Source: an uncultured Clostridia bacterium
GTDB taxonomy: Bacteria > Bacillota > Clostridia > Oscillospirales > Acutalibacteraceae
NCBI GenBank assembly: GCA_947585615.1
Contig: CANPXD010000011.1
Coordinates: forward strand, 1-37,062
DNA: 37,062 bases
Reading direction: 5' to 3'
Shown here: one piece after another, positions 15,110 through 24,086 of the stretch
Layout of the letters: each line of letters starts with the position of its first letter
How positions within the stretch are numbered: position 1 is the first letter of the stretch
Translations under genes and position numbers: made by a program
The notes under the pieces: generated by a model
Told to the model about the DNA's origin: nothing
The model's database searches: none
Seen by the model: the letters and a program-made list of their open reading frames with translations, nothing else

Positions 15110-15711
15110 TGGTAATTAAAGCGCAGAGAGGTAGGGGAAATAAGATTCACCTGCTCCTTGATGATGAGTATATGATTACAACAGATGTTGATTTCTGGGC
15201 GGAAAATTATATTCCCGACGGAGAAGAAATCTCATCTGACGAGTGGGAAAAACTTGTTTTCAAAATCAATTACAGAAAAGCGCTCAGCAAATGTGCCGAT
15301 TTGCTTTCACGCCGCGATCATTCTGTTAAAGAACTGAGAGATAAGCTGCTCAGGACGGTTGACGCTGAATCGGCAGACGCTGCAATCCGTAAATATAAAG
15401 AACTCGGTTATCTTGATGATGAAAAATTCGCCTGTTCGCTTTCGGAATATCTTTTCAGGGTAAAAAATTATTCAGTAATTCGTGTTAAGCAGGAACTTTT
15501 TAAACGCGGTATTGATAGAGAAATTGTTTCTGTTGTTATCGACCGCGCGAAGTATGATCCTGTTGACGCAGTTGTAAATGTGATTAATAAAAGCTATCTC
15601 AGAAAGCTTGCCGAACCCGATGGCAGGGAAAAGGTCATTGCCGCGCTTGTACGAAGAGGATTTACCTACAATGATATAAAAAAAGCATTCTATAGAATTG
15701 AGAACGAATAA
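15109..15711 (+). CDS. recX: Regulatory protein RecX
   Basis: Modulates RecA filaments and RecA activity. The ATG at 15109 overlaps the recA stop by 1 nt (200 aa); a TTG one codon earlier is the alternative. Three-helix RecX repeats are seen from SRRDHSVKELRDKLLR onward, with YKELGYLDDEKFACSLSEYL as the family block. No separate ribosome site is visible, which fits coupling to recA. The recA-recX order is widespread in Firmicutes. Confidence 0.88.
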   Translation: MVIKAQRGRGNKIHLLLDDEYMITTDVDFWAENYIPDGEEISSDEWEKLVFKINYRKALSKCADLLSRRDHSVKELRDKLLRTVDAESADAAIRKYKELGYLDDEKFACSLSEYLFRVKNYSVIRVKQELFKRGIDREIVSVVIDRAKYDPVDAVVNVINKSYLRKLAEPDGREKVIAALVRRGFTYNDIKKAFYRIENE

Positions 15712-15712
15712 T

Positions 15713-17041
15713 ATGTATAAAATTGCTATGATTTCACTTGGCTGCCCCAAAAATCAGGTAGACGGCGAAATGATGCTGAAAAAATTAAGCGAGAACGGCT
15801 TCTCCGTTGTAAATGATATTGAGAACTGCGATGCCGTTATTATAAACACTTGCGGCTTCATTGAGGCTGCAAAGTCGGAAGCGATTGAATCGATTCTTGA
15901 AGCCTGCGAATATAAAAAGGCCGGAATTATATCAGCTGTTCTTGTTACCGGATGCCTTGCTGAAAGGTATCAGGATGAAATTCATAAAGAGATACCCGAG
16001 GTTGACGCTGTTATCGGTATCGGTGCCGATTCGGATATTGTAAAGGTATGCAGAAAAGCGCTCTGCGGCATTAAGACATCGGATTTCCCCGATAAATGTT
16101 ATCTGCCGCTTGATGATGAAAGGCTTCTTTCCACGCCGTCTCACTGGGCATATCTTAAGCTTTCCGACGGCTGCGATAACAGATGTTCATATTGTGCTAT
16201 ACCTCTTATCAGGGGTGCATACAGAGAGAGAACAGAGAAAAGTATTCTTGATGAGGCTAAGCAACTTGCAGAAAACGGTGTAAAGGAACTTATCCTTGTC
16301 GCACAGGATACAACAAAATACGGTTTGCTGCTTTACGGTGAATACCGTCTTGCTAAGCTCCTAAAAAAGCTCTGCCGCATTGATGGTATTGAATGGATAA
16401 GAATCTTATATTGTTACCCGGATAGGATAACCGATGAGCTTATTGATGTTATTTCCGAGGAAAAAAAGATTTGCTCATATATTGATATTCCTCTTCAGCA
16501 TTGCAGCAAAAAAATTCTGAAGGCAATGAACAGGACAGGAGATTATGATTCCCTGAAAGTGCTTCTGCTTAAAATGAGAAGCAGAATACCCAATCTTTCT
16601 CTCAGAACAACATTTATGGTCGGTTTTCCCGGTGAAACAGAGGAGGATTTTGAGGAACTCTGTAAATTTGTCAGGGAGATTAAATTTGACAAAATGGGCT
16701 GCTTTACATATTCTCCCGAGGAAGATACCCCCGCGTTTGATTTTGACAATCAGGTTGATGAGGATATTAAGAAACACCGTGCGGAAATTCTTTCAGATAT
16801 TCAATATACGGTTACCGAGGAGGCAAACAAAAGCCGAGTCGGTATGGTTTACAGGGCGATTATTGACGGAACTGACGGTGAAAATTATCTTGCCAGAAGT
16901 TATCTTGATTCGCCTGAAATTGACAGCTCAATTATTATTAAATCAGATCTTCCCCTTGAAGTCGGCTCTTTTGTTGACGTAAAAATAACCGGTTTTAACG
17001 GATATGACTTAATTGGAGAAACTTATTATGAATTTACCTAA
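15713..17041 (+). CDS. rimO: Ribosomal protein uS12 methylthiotransferase RimO
   Basis: Radical SAM enzyme that methylthiolates the conserved Asp of ribosomal protein S12. The start at 15713 lies 1 nt after the recX stop (442 aa, normal length). The N-terminal MTTase domain has C11 (SLGCPKNQVDGE), C47 (NTCGFIEAAKSE) and C81 (GCLAERY). The SAM cluster is C154-x3-C158-x2-C161 (SDGCDNRCSYCAIPLIRG). The C-terminal ~60 residues form a TRAM-like domain. SLGCPKNQVD separates RimO from MiaB. The next gene overlaps its 3' end by 14 bp. Confidence 0.94.
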   Translation: MYKIAMISLGCPKNQVDGEMMLKKLSENGFSVVNDIENCDAVIINTCGFIEAAKSEAIESILEACEYKKAGIISAVLVTGCLAERYQDEIHKEIPEVDAVIGIGADSDIVKVCRKALCGIKTSDFPDKCYLPLDDERLLSTPSHWAYLKLSDGCDNRCSYCAIPLIRGAYRERTEKSILDEAKQLAENGVKELILVAQDTTKYGLLLYGEYRLAKLLKKLCRIDGIEWIRILYCYPDRITDELIDVISEEKKICSYIDIPLQHCSKKILKAMNRTGDYDSLKVLLLKMRSRIPNLSLRTTFMVGFPGETEEDFEELCKFVREIKFDKMGCFTYSPEEDTPAFDFDNQVDEDIKKHRAEILSDIQYTVTEEANKSRVGMVYRAIIDGTDGENYLARSYLDSPEIDSSIIIKSDLPLEVGSFVDVKITGFNGYDLIGETYYEFT

Positions 17042-17585
17042 TAAAATCACAATGTTCAGACTTATTATGGTGCCTGTTCTTCTCGCTACGGCGCTCATAC
17101 CGTTCAATTATCATTGGAGCGTTACGCTTGTTGTTTATTTTTTAGCCTGTATGAGCGACAGAGTTGATGGAAATATTGCACGGAAAAGAAATCTTGTTAC
17201 GGACTTCGGAAAGCTTATGGATCCGCTTTCAGACAAATCACTTGTTATGACAGCGTTTATTATAATGCTATCAAATGGATACTGTGATGCCGTCTGCTTT
17301 TCTCTTATGCTTGCAAGGGAATTTCTTGTCAGCGGAATCCGTATGATTGCTTGCACAAAAGGAAAGGTGATTGCCGCAAATGCTTTCGGCAAAGCAAAAA
17401 CTTTTCTGCAAATGTCTTCAACAGGTCTTGTTTTTCTGAGCCTTGCAATCTCGGAGGGACCGGAAATCAATTTTGACATTCTTCATATTGCCGCTTCGGT
17501 TATGTTTTGGATTGCCTGCATCGTCTCTGTTCTTTCAGGAATAAAATACACCAAAGACGGTTGGTATCTTATTGAATCAAAATAA
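17028..17585 (+). CDS. pgsA: CDP-diacylglycerol--glycerol-3-phosphate 3-phosphatidyltransferase
   Basis: Membrane enzyme making phosphatidylglycerol phosphate from CDP-diacylglycerol and glycerol-3-phosphate. The 185-aa protein starts MNLPNKITMFRLIMVP, typical of PgsA. The CDP-alcohol phosphatidyltransferase signature reads D44-x2-D47-G-x2-A-R...G61-x3-D65-x3-D69. Several TM helices are evident. The start at 17028 is inside rimO and is preceded by GGAG at 17014-17017. In Bacillus pgsA lies near recA, consistent with this cluster. Confidence 0.92.
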   Translation: MNLPNKITMFRLIMVPVLLATALIPFNYHWSVTLVVYFLACMSDRVDGNIARKRNLVTDFGKLMDPLSDKSLVMTAFIIMLSNGYCDAVCFSLMLAREFLVSGIRMIACTKGKVIAANAFGKAKTFLQMSSTGLVFLSLAISEGPEINFDILHIAASVMFWIACIVSVLSGIKYTKDGWYLIESK

Positions 17586-17599
17586 TATATATTTTTTTG

Positions 17600-17627
17600 T
17601 TGCAATTTTGCTTTTTTTTGCTATAAT
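17600..17627 (+). promoter_or_regulatory. Promoter of the cysE-cysS operon
   Basis: TTGCAA (17600-17605), 16-bp spacer, TATAAT (17622-17627), upstream of the T-box leader. Confidence 0.7.
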
Positions 17628-17639
17628 GATATTGTGTTA

Positions 17640-17885
17640 ATATGTAAAAACGCTGATTGGGAGAAGTAAACAGTTTTTCTTTTTTCAGAGAGTGGACTTT
17701 TTGCTGGAATGTCCATATTAAGAATCTGTTGAAATGCACCCGTGAGTTCCGCAAAGGAAATAACAGTATTTTGCGGCGGTAAGCACCGTTATCTGTGAAG
17801 CTGCTGAAACGCAGTTGAGTTATAAGTAAGAGTGGAACCGCAGTTAATTGCCTCTGTCTGTAAGGACGGGGCATTTGTTTTTTAT
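17640..17885 (+). promoter_or_regulatory. Cysteine T-box riboswitch
   Basis: tRNA-sensing leader controlling cysE-cysS. Stem I begins near GGGAGAAGTAAAC. The specifier-loop segment GAAATGCACC carries TGC (17735-17737), the Cys codon. The T-box core GTGGAACCGCAG is at 17832-17843, and its TGGA pairs with a UCCA acceptor end, matching the U discriminator of tRNA-Cys. The intrinsic terminator follows (TGCCTC...GTC at 17849-17858 with GACGGGGCA at 17865-17873, then TTTGTTTTTT). Uncharged tRNA-Cys should favour the antiterminator and expression. The specifier codon, acceptor match and downstream genes all agree. Confidence 0.94.
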
Positions 17886-17916
17886 AAAATTAATCATTAT
17901 GTTACGGAGGGGGAAA

Positions 17917-18555
17917 ATGTTTAAAGATTTTAAAGAGTCGGTCAAAAGCTTTATGGAGCATGATCCGGCCGCAAGAAGCCCCATTGAAATAATATTGCTG
18001 TATCCGGGTTTTAAAGCCCTTCGCAGTCATAAAAAGGCTAAGTGGTTTTTGGAGCACAATATGCCTTTTGCGGCGCGCTATATAAGCCAGAGAACGGCAC
18101 GAAGAACGGGTATAGAAATTCACCCGGGAGCAACTATCGGAAAAAGAGTCTGCATAGATCACGGAACAGGTATTGTTATCGGTGAAACAACCGAAATCGG
18201 TGATGACGTTATGATTTATCAGGGTGTTACGCTTGGCGGAACGGGAAAGGATGTCGGCAAGAGGCATCCCACAATCGAAAACGGCGTAATGATAGGCGCC
18301 GGAGCAAAAGTTCTCGGACCTATCCGGATCGGAAGAAACGCCAAGGTCGCCGCAGGCGCGGTTGTCATTAACGATGTTGAGCCGAACAGCACTGTTGTCG
18401 GCGTTCCCGGAAAAGTTGTACGAATAGACGGGGAAAGGGTAGACGATCTTGATCAGATAAATCTTCCCGATCCGGTTATGTCTGAAATAAAAAGGAATTC
18501 ACTGAAAATAGAGGAACTTGAAAGAAAAATCAAGGAACTGGAGGACGATAAATGA
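17917..18555 (+). CDS. cysE: Serine O-acetyltransferase
   Basis: Transfers acetyl from acetyl-CoA to L-serine to give O-acetylserine, the precursor for cysteine synthesis. The start at 17917 has GGAGG at 17906-17910 (212 aa); an upstream in-frame codon would lie inside the T-box terminator. The left-handed beta-helix hexapeptide repeats run from about residue 65 to 175. The catalytic DH pair is D81-H82 (CIDHGTGIVIGET), and the CoA loop is TLGGTGKDVGKRHP. It is the short Gram-positive form, lacking most of the helical N-terminal domain of the enterobacterial enzyme. It overlaps cysS by 4 bp (ATGA). Confidence 0.95.
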   Translation: MFKDFKESVKSFMEHDPAARSPIEIILLYPGFKALRSHKKAKWFLEHNMPFAARYISQRTARRTGIEIHPGATIGKRVCIDHGTGIVIGETTEIGDDVMIYQGVTLGGTGKDVGKRHPTIENGVMIGAGAKVLGPIRIGRNAKVAAGAVVINDVEPNSTVVGVPGKVVRIDGERVDDLDQINLPDPVMSEIKRNSLKIEELERKIKELEDDK

Positions 18556-19949
18556 GAATTTTTAACACAATGACAAGGCGCAAGGAGGAATTTGTGCCGG
18601 TAGACAAAAATGAAGTGAAAATTTATGCGTGCGGTCCTACGGTGTATAATTTTATTCATATAGGCAACGCGCGGCCGCTCTGTGTTTTTGACGTGCTAAG
18701 GCGCTATATGGAATACAGAGGCTACAATGTTAAATTTGTTCAGAATTTTACGGATATTGACGATAAAATCATAAAACGTGCAAATGAAGAGGGTATAACC
18801 TTTGAGGAAGTTTCAAAAAAATACATTTCCGAATTCTGGACAGACGCGTACGGACTTAATTTTAAGGATGCCTCTGTTCATCCGAAGGCTACTGAAAATA
18901 TAGACGTAATAATAGATATTATCCGTACGCTTGTCGATAAAGGATATGCTTATGCCGCCGGGGGTGATGTTTATTTCAGAACCCTGAAGTTTGACGGGTA
19001 CGGTAAGCTTTCTCACCAGCCTATTGATGATCTTGTAAGCGGGGCACGCATTGCAGTCGGCGAGTTAAAGGAAAATCCGCTTGATTTTGCTCTGTGGAAA
19101 GGTGCAAAGGAAGGTGAGCCTTGCTGGGATTCACCATGGGGGAACGGCAGACCCGGCTGGCATATTGAATGCTCGGCAATGAACAGAAAATATCTGGGTA
19201 AAACAATAGACATTCACTGCGGCGGTCAGGATCTAATTTTTCCGCACCATGAAAATGAAATCGCGCAGAGCGAATGTGCCAACGGCTGCACCTTTGCCAA
19301 GTACTGGATGCACAACGGATATATAAATGTTGATAATGTAAAGATGAGCAAGTCGCTCGGTAATTTTAAAACCGTGCGTGAAATTGCGGATGTTTACGGC
19401 TATGAGGTTATCAGATATTTTCTTATATCCTCACATTACCGCTCACCGATTAATTACAGCCTTGATATAATCGAGCAGTGCAGATCCGCTCTTGAGAGGC
19501 TCTATACCTGCCGTGAGGGTCTTGACTTTGCAGTCAAAAACGCGAAAACCGCACACAGCGATAAAGATGATGAGCTGATAGGCGTGCTTTCAAAACGCAG
19601 AGAACAGTTTATCGAGGCTATGGACGATGACCTCAACACAGCTGACGGAATTGCCGCTCTTTTTGAACTGACAAAGGATATTAACACGAAAATTCTTGAC
19701 AATGACGTTTCAAAAAATGCCGCCAAATATGCCGCCGAGCTTTATGACGAGCTGTGCGGCGTTCTGGGACTTCTTTATAACAGAAAAAATATTGACCTTG
19801 ACAGTAAAATAGAAGCTCTGATAGAACAGCGCAATCAGGCAAGAGCAAATAAGGATTGGGCAACTGCCGACAAAATCCGCGATGATTTGAAGAAAAGAGG
19901 AATTATACTCAAAGACACGCCGCAGGGCGTTACGTGGAGCAAAGAATAA
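18552..19949 (+). CDS. cysS: Cysteinyl-tRNA synthetase
   Basis: Class I aminoacyl-tRNA synthetase charging tRNA-Cys. The 465-aa length is standard. C27 (YACGPTVYNFIHIGNARP) is a zinc/substrate ligand next to the HIGN motif (36-39). Further zinc-site residues lie in WHIECSAM and PHHENEIAQSE, and KMSKS is at 264-268. Starting within the cysE stop codon, it shares the Cys T-box leader. Cysteine supply and charging are therefore controlled by the same tRNA, as in Bacillus. Confidence 0.97.
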   Translation: MRIFNTMTRRKEEFVPVDKNEVKIYACGPTVYNFIHIGNARPLCVFDVLRRYMEYRGYNVKFVQNFTDIDDKIIKRANEEGITFEEVSKKYISEFWTDAYGLNFKDASVHPKATENIDVIIDIIRTLVDKGYAYAAGGDVYFRTLKFDGYGKLSHQPIDDLVSGARIAVGELKENPLDFALWKGAKEGEPCWDSPWGNGRPGWHIECSAMNRKYLGKTIDIHCGGQDLIFPHHENEIAQSECANGCTFAKYWMHNGYINVDNVKMSKSLGNFKTVREIADVYGYEVIRYFLISSHYRSPINYSLDIIEQCRSALERLYTCREGLDFAVKNAKTAHSDKDDELIGVLSKRREQFIEAMDDDLNTADGIAALFELTKDINTKILDNDVSKNAAKYAAELYDELCGVLGLLYNRKNIDLDSKIEALIEQRNQARANKDWATADKIRDDLKKRGIILKDTPQGVTWSKE

Positions 19950-19984
19950 TTACAGATTTCTTAAAAAATGAAAGGGGTTAAATT

Positions 19985-21124
19985 ATGATAGACAGAAGAA
20001 TATTTAAGAATACAGAGTTGTCTCTGCTCGGACTTGGTACAATGCGTCTGCCTGTTAAAACCTTAATCAAGCGCGAAGCAAATCCGATGATTGATTACAA
20101 ACAGTCTCAGCGCCTTGTGGACTATGCGATAGAGAATGGTATAAATTATTTTGATACGGCGTATATGTATCACGCAGGTAAAAGCGAAAAATTTATCGGT
20201 ACTGCGCTTTCTAAATATCCGAGGGAAAGCTATTTCCTTGCGGATAAGTTGCCGATATGGATGTGTCTTAAGCAATCGGATATGGAAAAGATATTCGGCA
20301 ACCAGTTTGCAAGAACGGGCGTTGATTATTTTGACAATTATCTTCTTCATTCTCTTGACGGAAATAATTTCAATAAGTGTGAAAAGTACGGTGCTTATGA
20401 TTTTCTTCAAAAAAAGAGGGAAGAGGGTAAAATCAGAAATATCGGTTTCTCATTTCACGGTACGGTTGACGATTTGAAAAGGATCGTAAACGCACATAAA
20501 TGGGATTTTGCGCAGATACAGCTTAATTATCTTGACTGGACAAATCAGCACGCAAAGGAACAGTATGAAATTCTGACCGACGCAGGTATTCCCGTAATCG
20601 TTATGGAGCCTGTAAGAGGCGGAAAACTTGCTTCTCTTTCTGATGAAATTGAAGGTATGTTCAAAAAAGCAAAACCCGATAGATCTGTCGCAGGATGGGC
20701 AATAAGCTTTGTTGCAAGCCTTCCGAATGTTGTAACGATTCTGAGCGGTATGAATTCCATTGAACAGCTCAGAGACAATATTGATACGCTGACGAATTTT
20801 GAATCTTTAAGTGATTATGAAAAAAACATCTGTTTCAATGCTGCTGCAATTATGAATAAAAAGGATATTATTCCTTGCACGGGCTGTGATTACTGCGCGG
20901 ATTGTCCGAAGGGCGTTAAAATTTCAACTATTTTTGCTTATTACAATGAATACAAAAACGGTGATGTCTCAGCCGAAGAAAGCAGAAATAAATATAAATC
21001 CATTGCGCTTGAAAACAATGCTTCCGCCTGTGTCAAATGCGGAAAATGCGCTCAGCACTGTCCGCAAAGTATCAATATTCCCGAATTGATGCACGGAGGC
21101 ATAAACGAGTTTTTCAACAGGTAA
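19985..21124 (+). CDS. Aldo/keto reductase with C-terminal ferredoxin domain
   Basis: Predicted NAD(P)H- or ferredoxin-linked oxidoreductase. The N-terminal 280 residues are an AKR barrel with the catalytic tetrad D57, Y62, K88 and H122. The C-terminus carries two iron-sulfur motifs: C298-x2-C301-x2-C304-x2-C307 and C349-x2-C352-x2-C355-x3-C359-P. This architecture is common in anaerobic Clostridia. The physiological substrate is unknown. It lies 35 bp after cysS with a fair ribosome site (AAAGGGG) and no clear promoter, so it may be the third gene of the T-box operon. It ends at a strong terminator. Confidence 0.9.
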   Translation: MIDRRIFKNTELSLLGLGTMRLPVKTLIKREANPMIDYKQSQRLVDYAIENGINYFDTAYMYHAGKSEKFIGTALSKYPRESYFLADKLPIWMCLKQSDMEKIFGNQFARTGVDYFDNYLLHSLDGNNFNKCEKYGAYDFLQKKREEGKIRNIGFSFHGTVDDLKRIVNAHKWDFAQIQLNYLDWTNQHAKEQYEILTDAGIPVIVMEPVRGGKLASLSDEIEGMFKKAKPDRSVAGWAISFVASLPNVVTILSGMNSIEQLRDNIDTLTNFESLSDYEKNICFNAAAIMNKKDIIPCTGCDYCADCPKGVKISTIFAYYNEYKNGDVSAEESRNKYKSIALENNASACVKCGKCAQHCPQSINIPELMHGGINEFFNR

Positions 21125-21143
21125 ATTTCAATACATAGAAATC

Positions 21144-21178
21144 AGCGGCGCTCCGAATAAACGAAGCGCCGCTTTTTA
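21144..21178 (+). terminator. Intrinsic terminator between the aldo/keto reductase gene and dapB
   Basis: A perfect 9-bp stem AGCGGCGCT/AGCGCCGCT (21144-21152 with 21165-21173) is followed by TTTT on the plus strand. The minus-strand T run is weak, but the stem may also help end the convergent dap operon. Confidence 0.8.
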
Positions 21179-21189
21179 TGTTCCAATTC

Positions 21190-21939
21190 TTATTCAATCA
21201 TTTCTTTCATCGTATACATTCCTGCCGGCTTTCCTGCCATAAACACTGCTGCGTTTACTGCACCTACAGCGAAAATTTCTTTGCTGCGCGCCGAATGGGA
21301 AAGGGTGATTATTTCATCCCTGCCGGCAAAGATTATATCATGCTCGCCGACAATTGTGCCGCCTCTCACCGAGTGAATACCGATTTCATTTTTCGTGCGT
21401 TTTTCTCTTTTGGAATGTCTGTCAAATTCATACTTCATCGGATTATCAAGTTCAGTACAGACAGCATCTGCAAGCATCAAAGCCGTTCCGCTCGGTGCGT
21501 CGATCTTCTGGTTGTGGTGCTTTTCAACAATTTCAATATCAAAATCGTTTCCGAGAACGTTTGTCGCCTTTTTTGCAAGATTGGCAAGAAGATTAATACC
21601 TATACTCATATTATAGGTAAAGAAAACGGGAGTTTTTGTAGCTGCCTTTTCAATCATCGCTTTCTGATTATCGTCGTAGCCTGTTGTCGCGATTACAACC
21701 GGCATTGATTTTGCCGCTGAATATGCAAGCAGATTATCCAGCAGAACAGGATTGGTAAAGTCAATGATAACATCAGCGCTTTCATTGATGCTGTTCATAT
21801 CGGCATAGACGGGAAATTCCGCACTTTCGGTGTTGAGATCAACGCCTGCGACGATTTTACAGTCGTTTCTTGCGGCAACAACGCTCTGAATTACTTTTCC
21901 CATTTTTCCGTTTGCACCGCATAAAATAATTTTAATCAT
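21190..21939 (-). CDS. dapB: 4-hydroxy-tetrahydrodipicolinate reductase
   Basis: NAD(P)H-dependent second committed step toward diaminopimelate and lysine. The 249-aa protein has the nucleotide-binding GxxGxMG at 8-14 (CGANGKMGK) and the catalytic block EKHHNQKIDAPSGTA (H141, H142, K145). The cofactor-contact segment is VVIATTGY. A ribosome site AAAGGAATT lies upstream. It is last in an asd-dapA-dapB operon, 21 nt after dapA. Confidence 0.96.
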   Translation of the reverse strand: MIKIILCGANGKMGKVIQSVVAARNDCKIVAGVDLNTESAEFPVYADMNSINESADVIIDFTNPVLLDNLLAYSAAKSMPVVIATTGYDDNQKAMIEKAATKTPVFFTYNMSIGINLLANLAKKATNVLGNDFDIEIVEKHHNQKIDAPSGTALMLADAVCTELDNPMKYEFDRHSKREKRTKNEIGIHSVRGGTIVGEHDIIFAGRDEIITLSHSARSKEIFAVGAVNAAVFMAGKPAGMYTMKEMIE

Positions 21940-21960
21940 TTTGCAATTCCTTTTGTCAGA

Positions 21961-22851
21961 TTATTTTATAAGCTCGTATTCCTTAAGGGTTTCTTTAATC
22001 AAAAGCTTGTTTTCATCCGTTGTATCTATAAGCGGCAGACGGCAGTGACCTGCGTTGAAGCCGATAAGATTAACTGCTTCTTTTACGGGGATTGGGTTTA
22101 CGTCACAGAAAAGATTTTTTGCCAACTTCATATATTTATTCATCATATCTCTTGAACCGTCAATATCGCCGCTGAGATACTTTGCGACAATATCGTGTGT
22201 TTCCTGAGGACAGACATTTGAAAGTACGCTGATAACGCCCTGTCCGCCGCGGTCAAGAACATCGACAATCTGGTCGTCGTTTCCGCTCCAAATATTAAGG
22301 TTGTCACCGCAAAGTTCGTGAATCTTTGCAATCTGGTCAAGATTACCGCTTGCTTCCTTAATGCCGTTTACTCTCGGAAGTTTAGCAATTTCAGCCGCAG
22401 TCTCCGGCAGAATGTTGACGCCGGTTCTTGAGGGAACGTTGTAAAGAATCAACGGCTTATCCGTTGCGTCGTGAATCGCCGTATAGTGAGCTATAAGACC
22501 TCTCTGGCTTGTTTTGTTGTAATAAGGTGTAACCAGCAGAAGCGCGTCGGCTCCGTCCTCACACGCCTGACGGCTCATCTCTATAGCGCAAGCAGTTGAG
22601 TTTGAGCCTGTTCCCGCAATAACCGTGCATCTTCCCGCAACATAATCAATGCACCATTTAACGCATTCAAGATGCTCAGCCACAGTTAATGTGGAGCTTT
22701 CGCCTGTAGTGCCGCAGATAACGATTGCGTCAGTGCCGTTTTCAATTTGCCAGTCAACAAACTTGGCAAATTCTTCGTAGTTTACCTTTCCGTCATCATA
22801 CATCGGAGTGATGATTGCGACTGCCGCTCCGGTAAAAATAGGTTTTTTCAT
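21961..22851 (-). CDS. dapA: 4-hydroxy-tetrahydrodipicolinate synthase
   Basis: Condenses pyruvate with aspartate semialdehyde, the branch point to lysine/diaminopimelate. The 296-aa TIM barrel shows the Schiff-base lysine K165 (NGIKEASGNL), Y137 (LYNVPSRTG) and the GTTGE loop at 47-51. AAGGAG precedes the start. It is the middle gene of the operon; upstream asd makes its substrate and downstream dapB uses its product. Confidence 0.97.
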   Translation of the reverse strand: MKKPIFTGAAVAIITPMYDDGKVNYEEFAKFVDWQIENGTDAIVICGTTGESSTLTVAEHLECVKWCIDYVAGRCTVIAGTGSNSTACAIEMSRQACEDGADALLLVTPYYNKTSQRGLIAHYTAIHDATDKPLILYNVPSRTGVNILPETAAEIAKLPRVNGIKEASGNLDQIAKIHELCGDNLNIWSGNDDQIVDVLDRGGQGVISVLSNVCPQETHDIVAKYLSGDIDGSRDMMNKYMKLAKNLFCDVNPIPVKEAVNLIGFNAGHCRLPLIDTTDENKLLIKETLKEYELIK

Positions 22852-22872
22852 AATGCAAACTCCTTATCTGAA

Positions 22873-23958
22873 TTAATCCATATATCCCTCTGCGCAGAGC
22901 AGCTCTGCAAGCAGAACACCGCCGCCTGCCGCTCCTCTGAGCGTGTTGTGCGAAAGGCAGACAAATTTATATTGGTATTGCGTATCCTCTCTGAGTCTGC
23001 CAATTGAGATTGCCATACCGTTTTCAAGCATTCTTTCCGTTTTGATTTGTGGTCTGTTTTCTTCTTCAAAATAATGGAGAAACTGCTTTGGTGCGGACGG
23101 AAGCTCAAGCTCCTGCGCGCGTCCTTTAAAAGATTTCCAAATCTCAATCATTTCCTCTTTTTCGGGTTTCTTTTCAAAATTAACAAATACGGCTCCGAGA
23201 TGTCCGTTTGAAACAGGAACTCTTATGCACTGTGAAGTGAATTTAGGTTTATCGGCAAGTTCTATTTCTCCGCCATTGATTTTACCCCAGAGTTTAAGAG
23301 GTTCTTTTTCGCTTTTTTCCTCTTCACCGCCGATATAGGGAATAACATTGTCGATCATTTCAGGCCAAGTATCAAAAGTTTTGCCTGCTCCGCTGATAGC
23401 CTGATAAGTACAAACAAGAACTTCCTTGACACCGTAACGATTATGAAGCGGAAAGAGCGCAGGAACATAGGACTGCAGAGAGCAGTTGGATTTGACTGCA
23501 ATAAATCCGCGTTTTGTGCCGAGGCGCTTTCTCTGTTCGGGAATAATATGGATGTGCTCTGCATTAAGCTCGGGTACAACCATAGGAACGTCGGGAGTAA
23601 AGCGGTTTGCACTGTTGTTTGAAATAACAGGGCATTCGTGCCTTGCGTATTCCTCTTCAAGCTGTTTGATTTCATCCTTTTTCATATCAACAGCACAGAA
23701 AACAAAATCAACCAAAGAAGTGATTTTATCAATATCAGCAGACGCGTCCATAACAATTATATCTTTAATATTTTCGGGAATGTCGGTATCCATGCACCAT
23801 TTTTTACCAACAGCCTCGCAGTACGGCTTACCTGCAGAGCGCACAGACGCGGCAAGGCATACAACATCAAACCATGGATGATCTGCAAGAAGCGTTGCGA
23901 AACGCTGACCGACCATGCCTGTGGCACCGACAATTCCGACCCTGTATTTTCTGTTCAT
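22873..23958 (-). CDS. asd: Aspartate-semialdehyde dehydrogenase, archaeal/eukaryotic (TIGR00978) type
   Basis: Reduces aspartyl phosphate to the semialdehyde that feeds dapA. The 361-aa protein has the NADP fold GATGMVGQRF at 11-20. The nucleophile is C159 in VKSNCSLQSYVPALFP, and the base is H253 in VSNGHLGAVFVNFE. Length, the SNNSANR...MVVPELN block and the active-site context match the class of archaea and fungi rather than the typical bacterial Asd (QVTGAG-type). It is first in the minus-strand asd-dapA-dapB operon and divergent from queA. The ~100-bp upstream gap is too short for a lysine riboswitch. Confidence 0.92.
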   Translation of the reverse strand: MNRKYRVGIVGATGMVGQRFATLLADHPWFDVVCLAASVRSAGKPYCEAVGKKWCMDTDIPENIKDIIVMDASADIDKITSLVDFVFCAVDMKKDEIKQLEEEYARHECPVISNNSANRFTPDVPMVVPELNAEHIHIIPEQRKRLGTKRGFIAVKSNCSLQSYVPALFPLHNRYGVKEVLVCTYQAISGAGKTFDTWPEMIDNVIPYIGGEEEKSEKEPLKLWGKINGGEIELADKPKFTSQCIRVPVSNGHLGAVFVNFEKKPEKEEMIEIWKSFKGRAQELELPSAPKQFLHYFEEENRPQIKTERMLENGMAISIGRLREDTQYQYKFVCLSHNTLRGAAGGGVLLAELLCAEGYMD

Positions 23959-24032
23959 ACGATTTCTCCTTAAAACATCTTGTAAAACAAGAAATAATGC
24001 AATATAATACTAAAAGTGGTTTTAAACCTTTT

Positions 24033-24041
24033 TGATATAAT
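24033..24041 (+). promoter_or_regulatory. Extended -10 promoter of queA-tgt
   Basis: TGA-TATAAT (TG at 24033-24034, TATAAT at 24036-24041) with no good -35 hexamer. It lies 45 nt before the queA start. Confidence 0.55.
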
Positions 24042-24086
24042 ATCACTTATTATATATATATGTCAAATATAAATTACGGAGACTAT

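Noticed and set aside
21178-21708. 176-codon open frame on the plus strand opposite dapB
   Set aside because: It is the antisense shadow of dapB, which has clear catalytic motifs and an operon context.
23959-24086. Lysine riboswitch before asd
   Set aside because: The gap is about 130 bp and shared with the queA promoter; a lysine riboswitch aptamer alone is longer and its conserved core is not seen.
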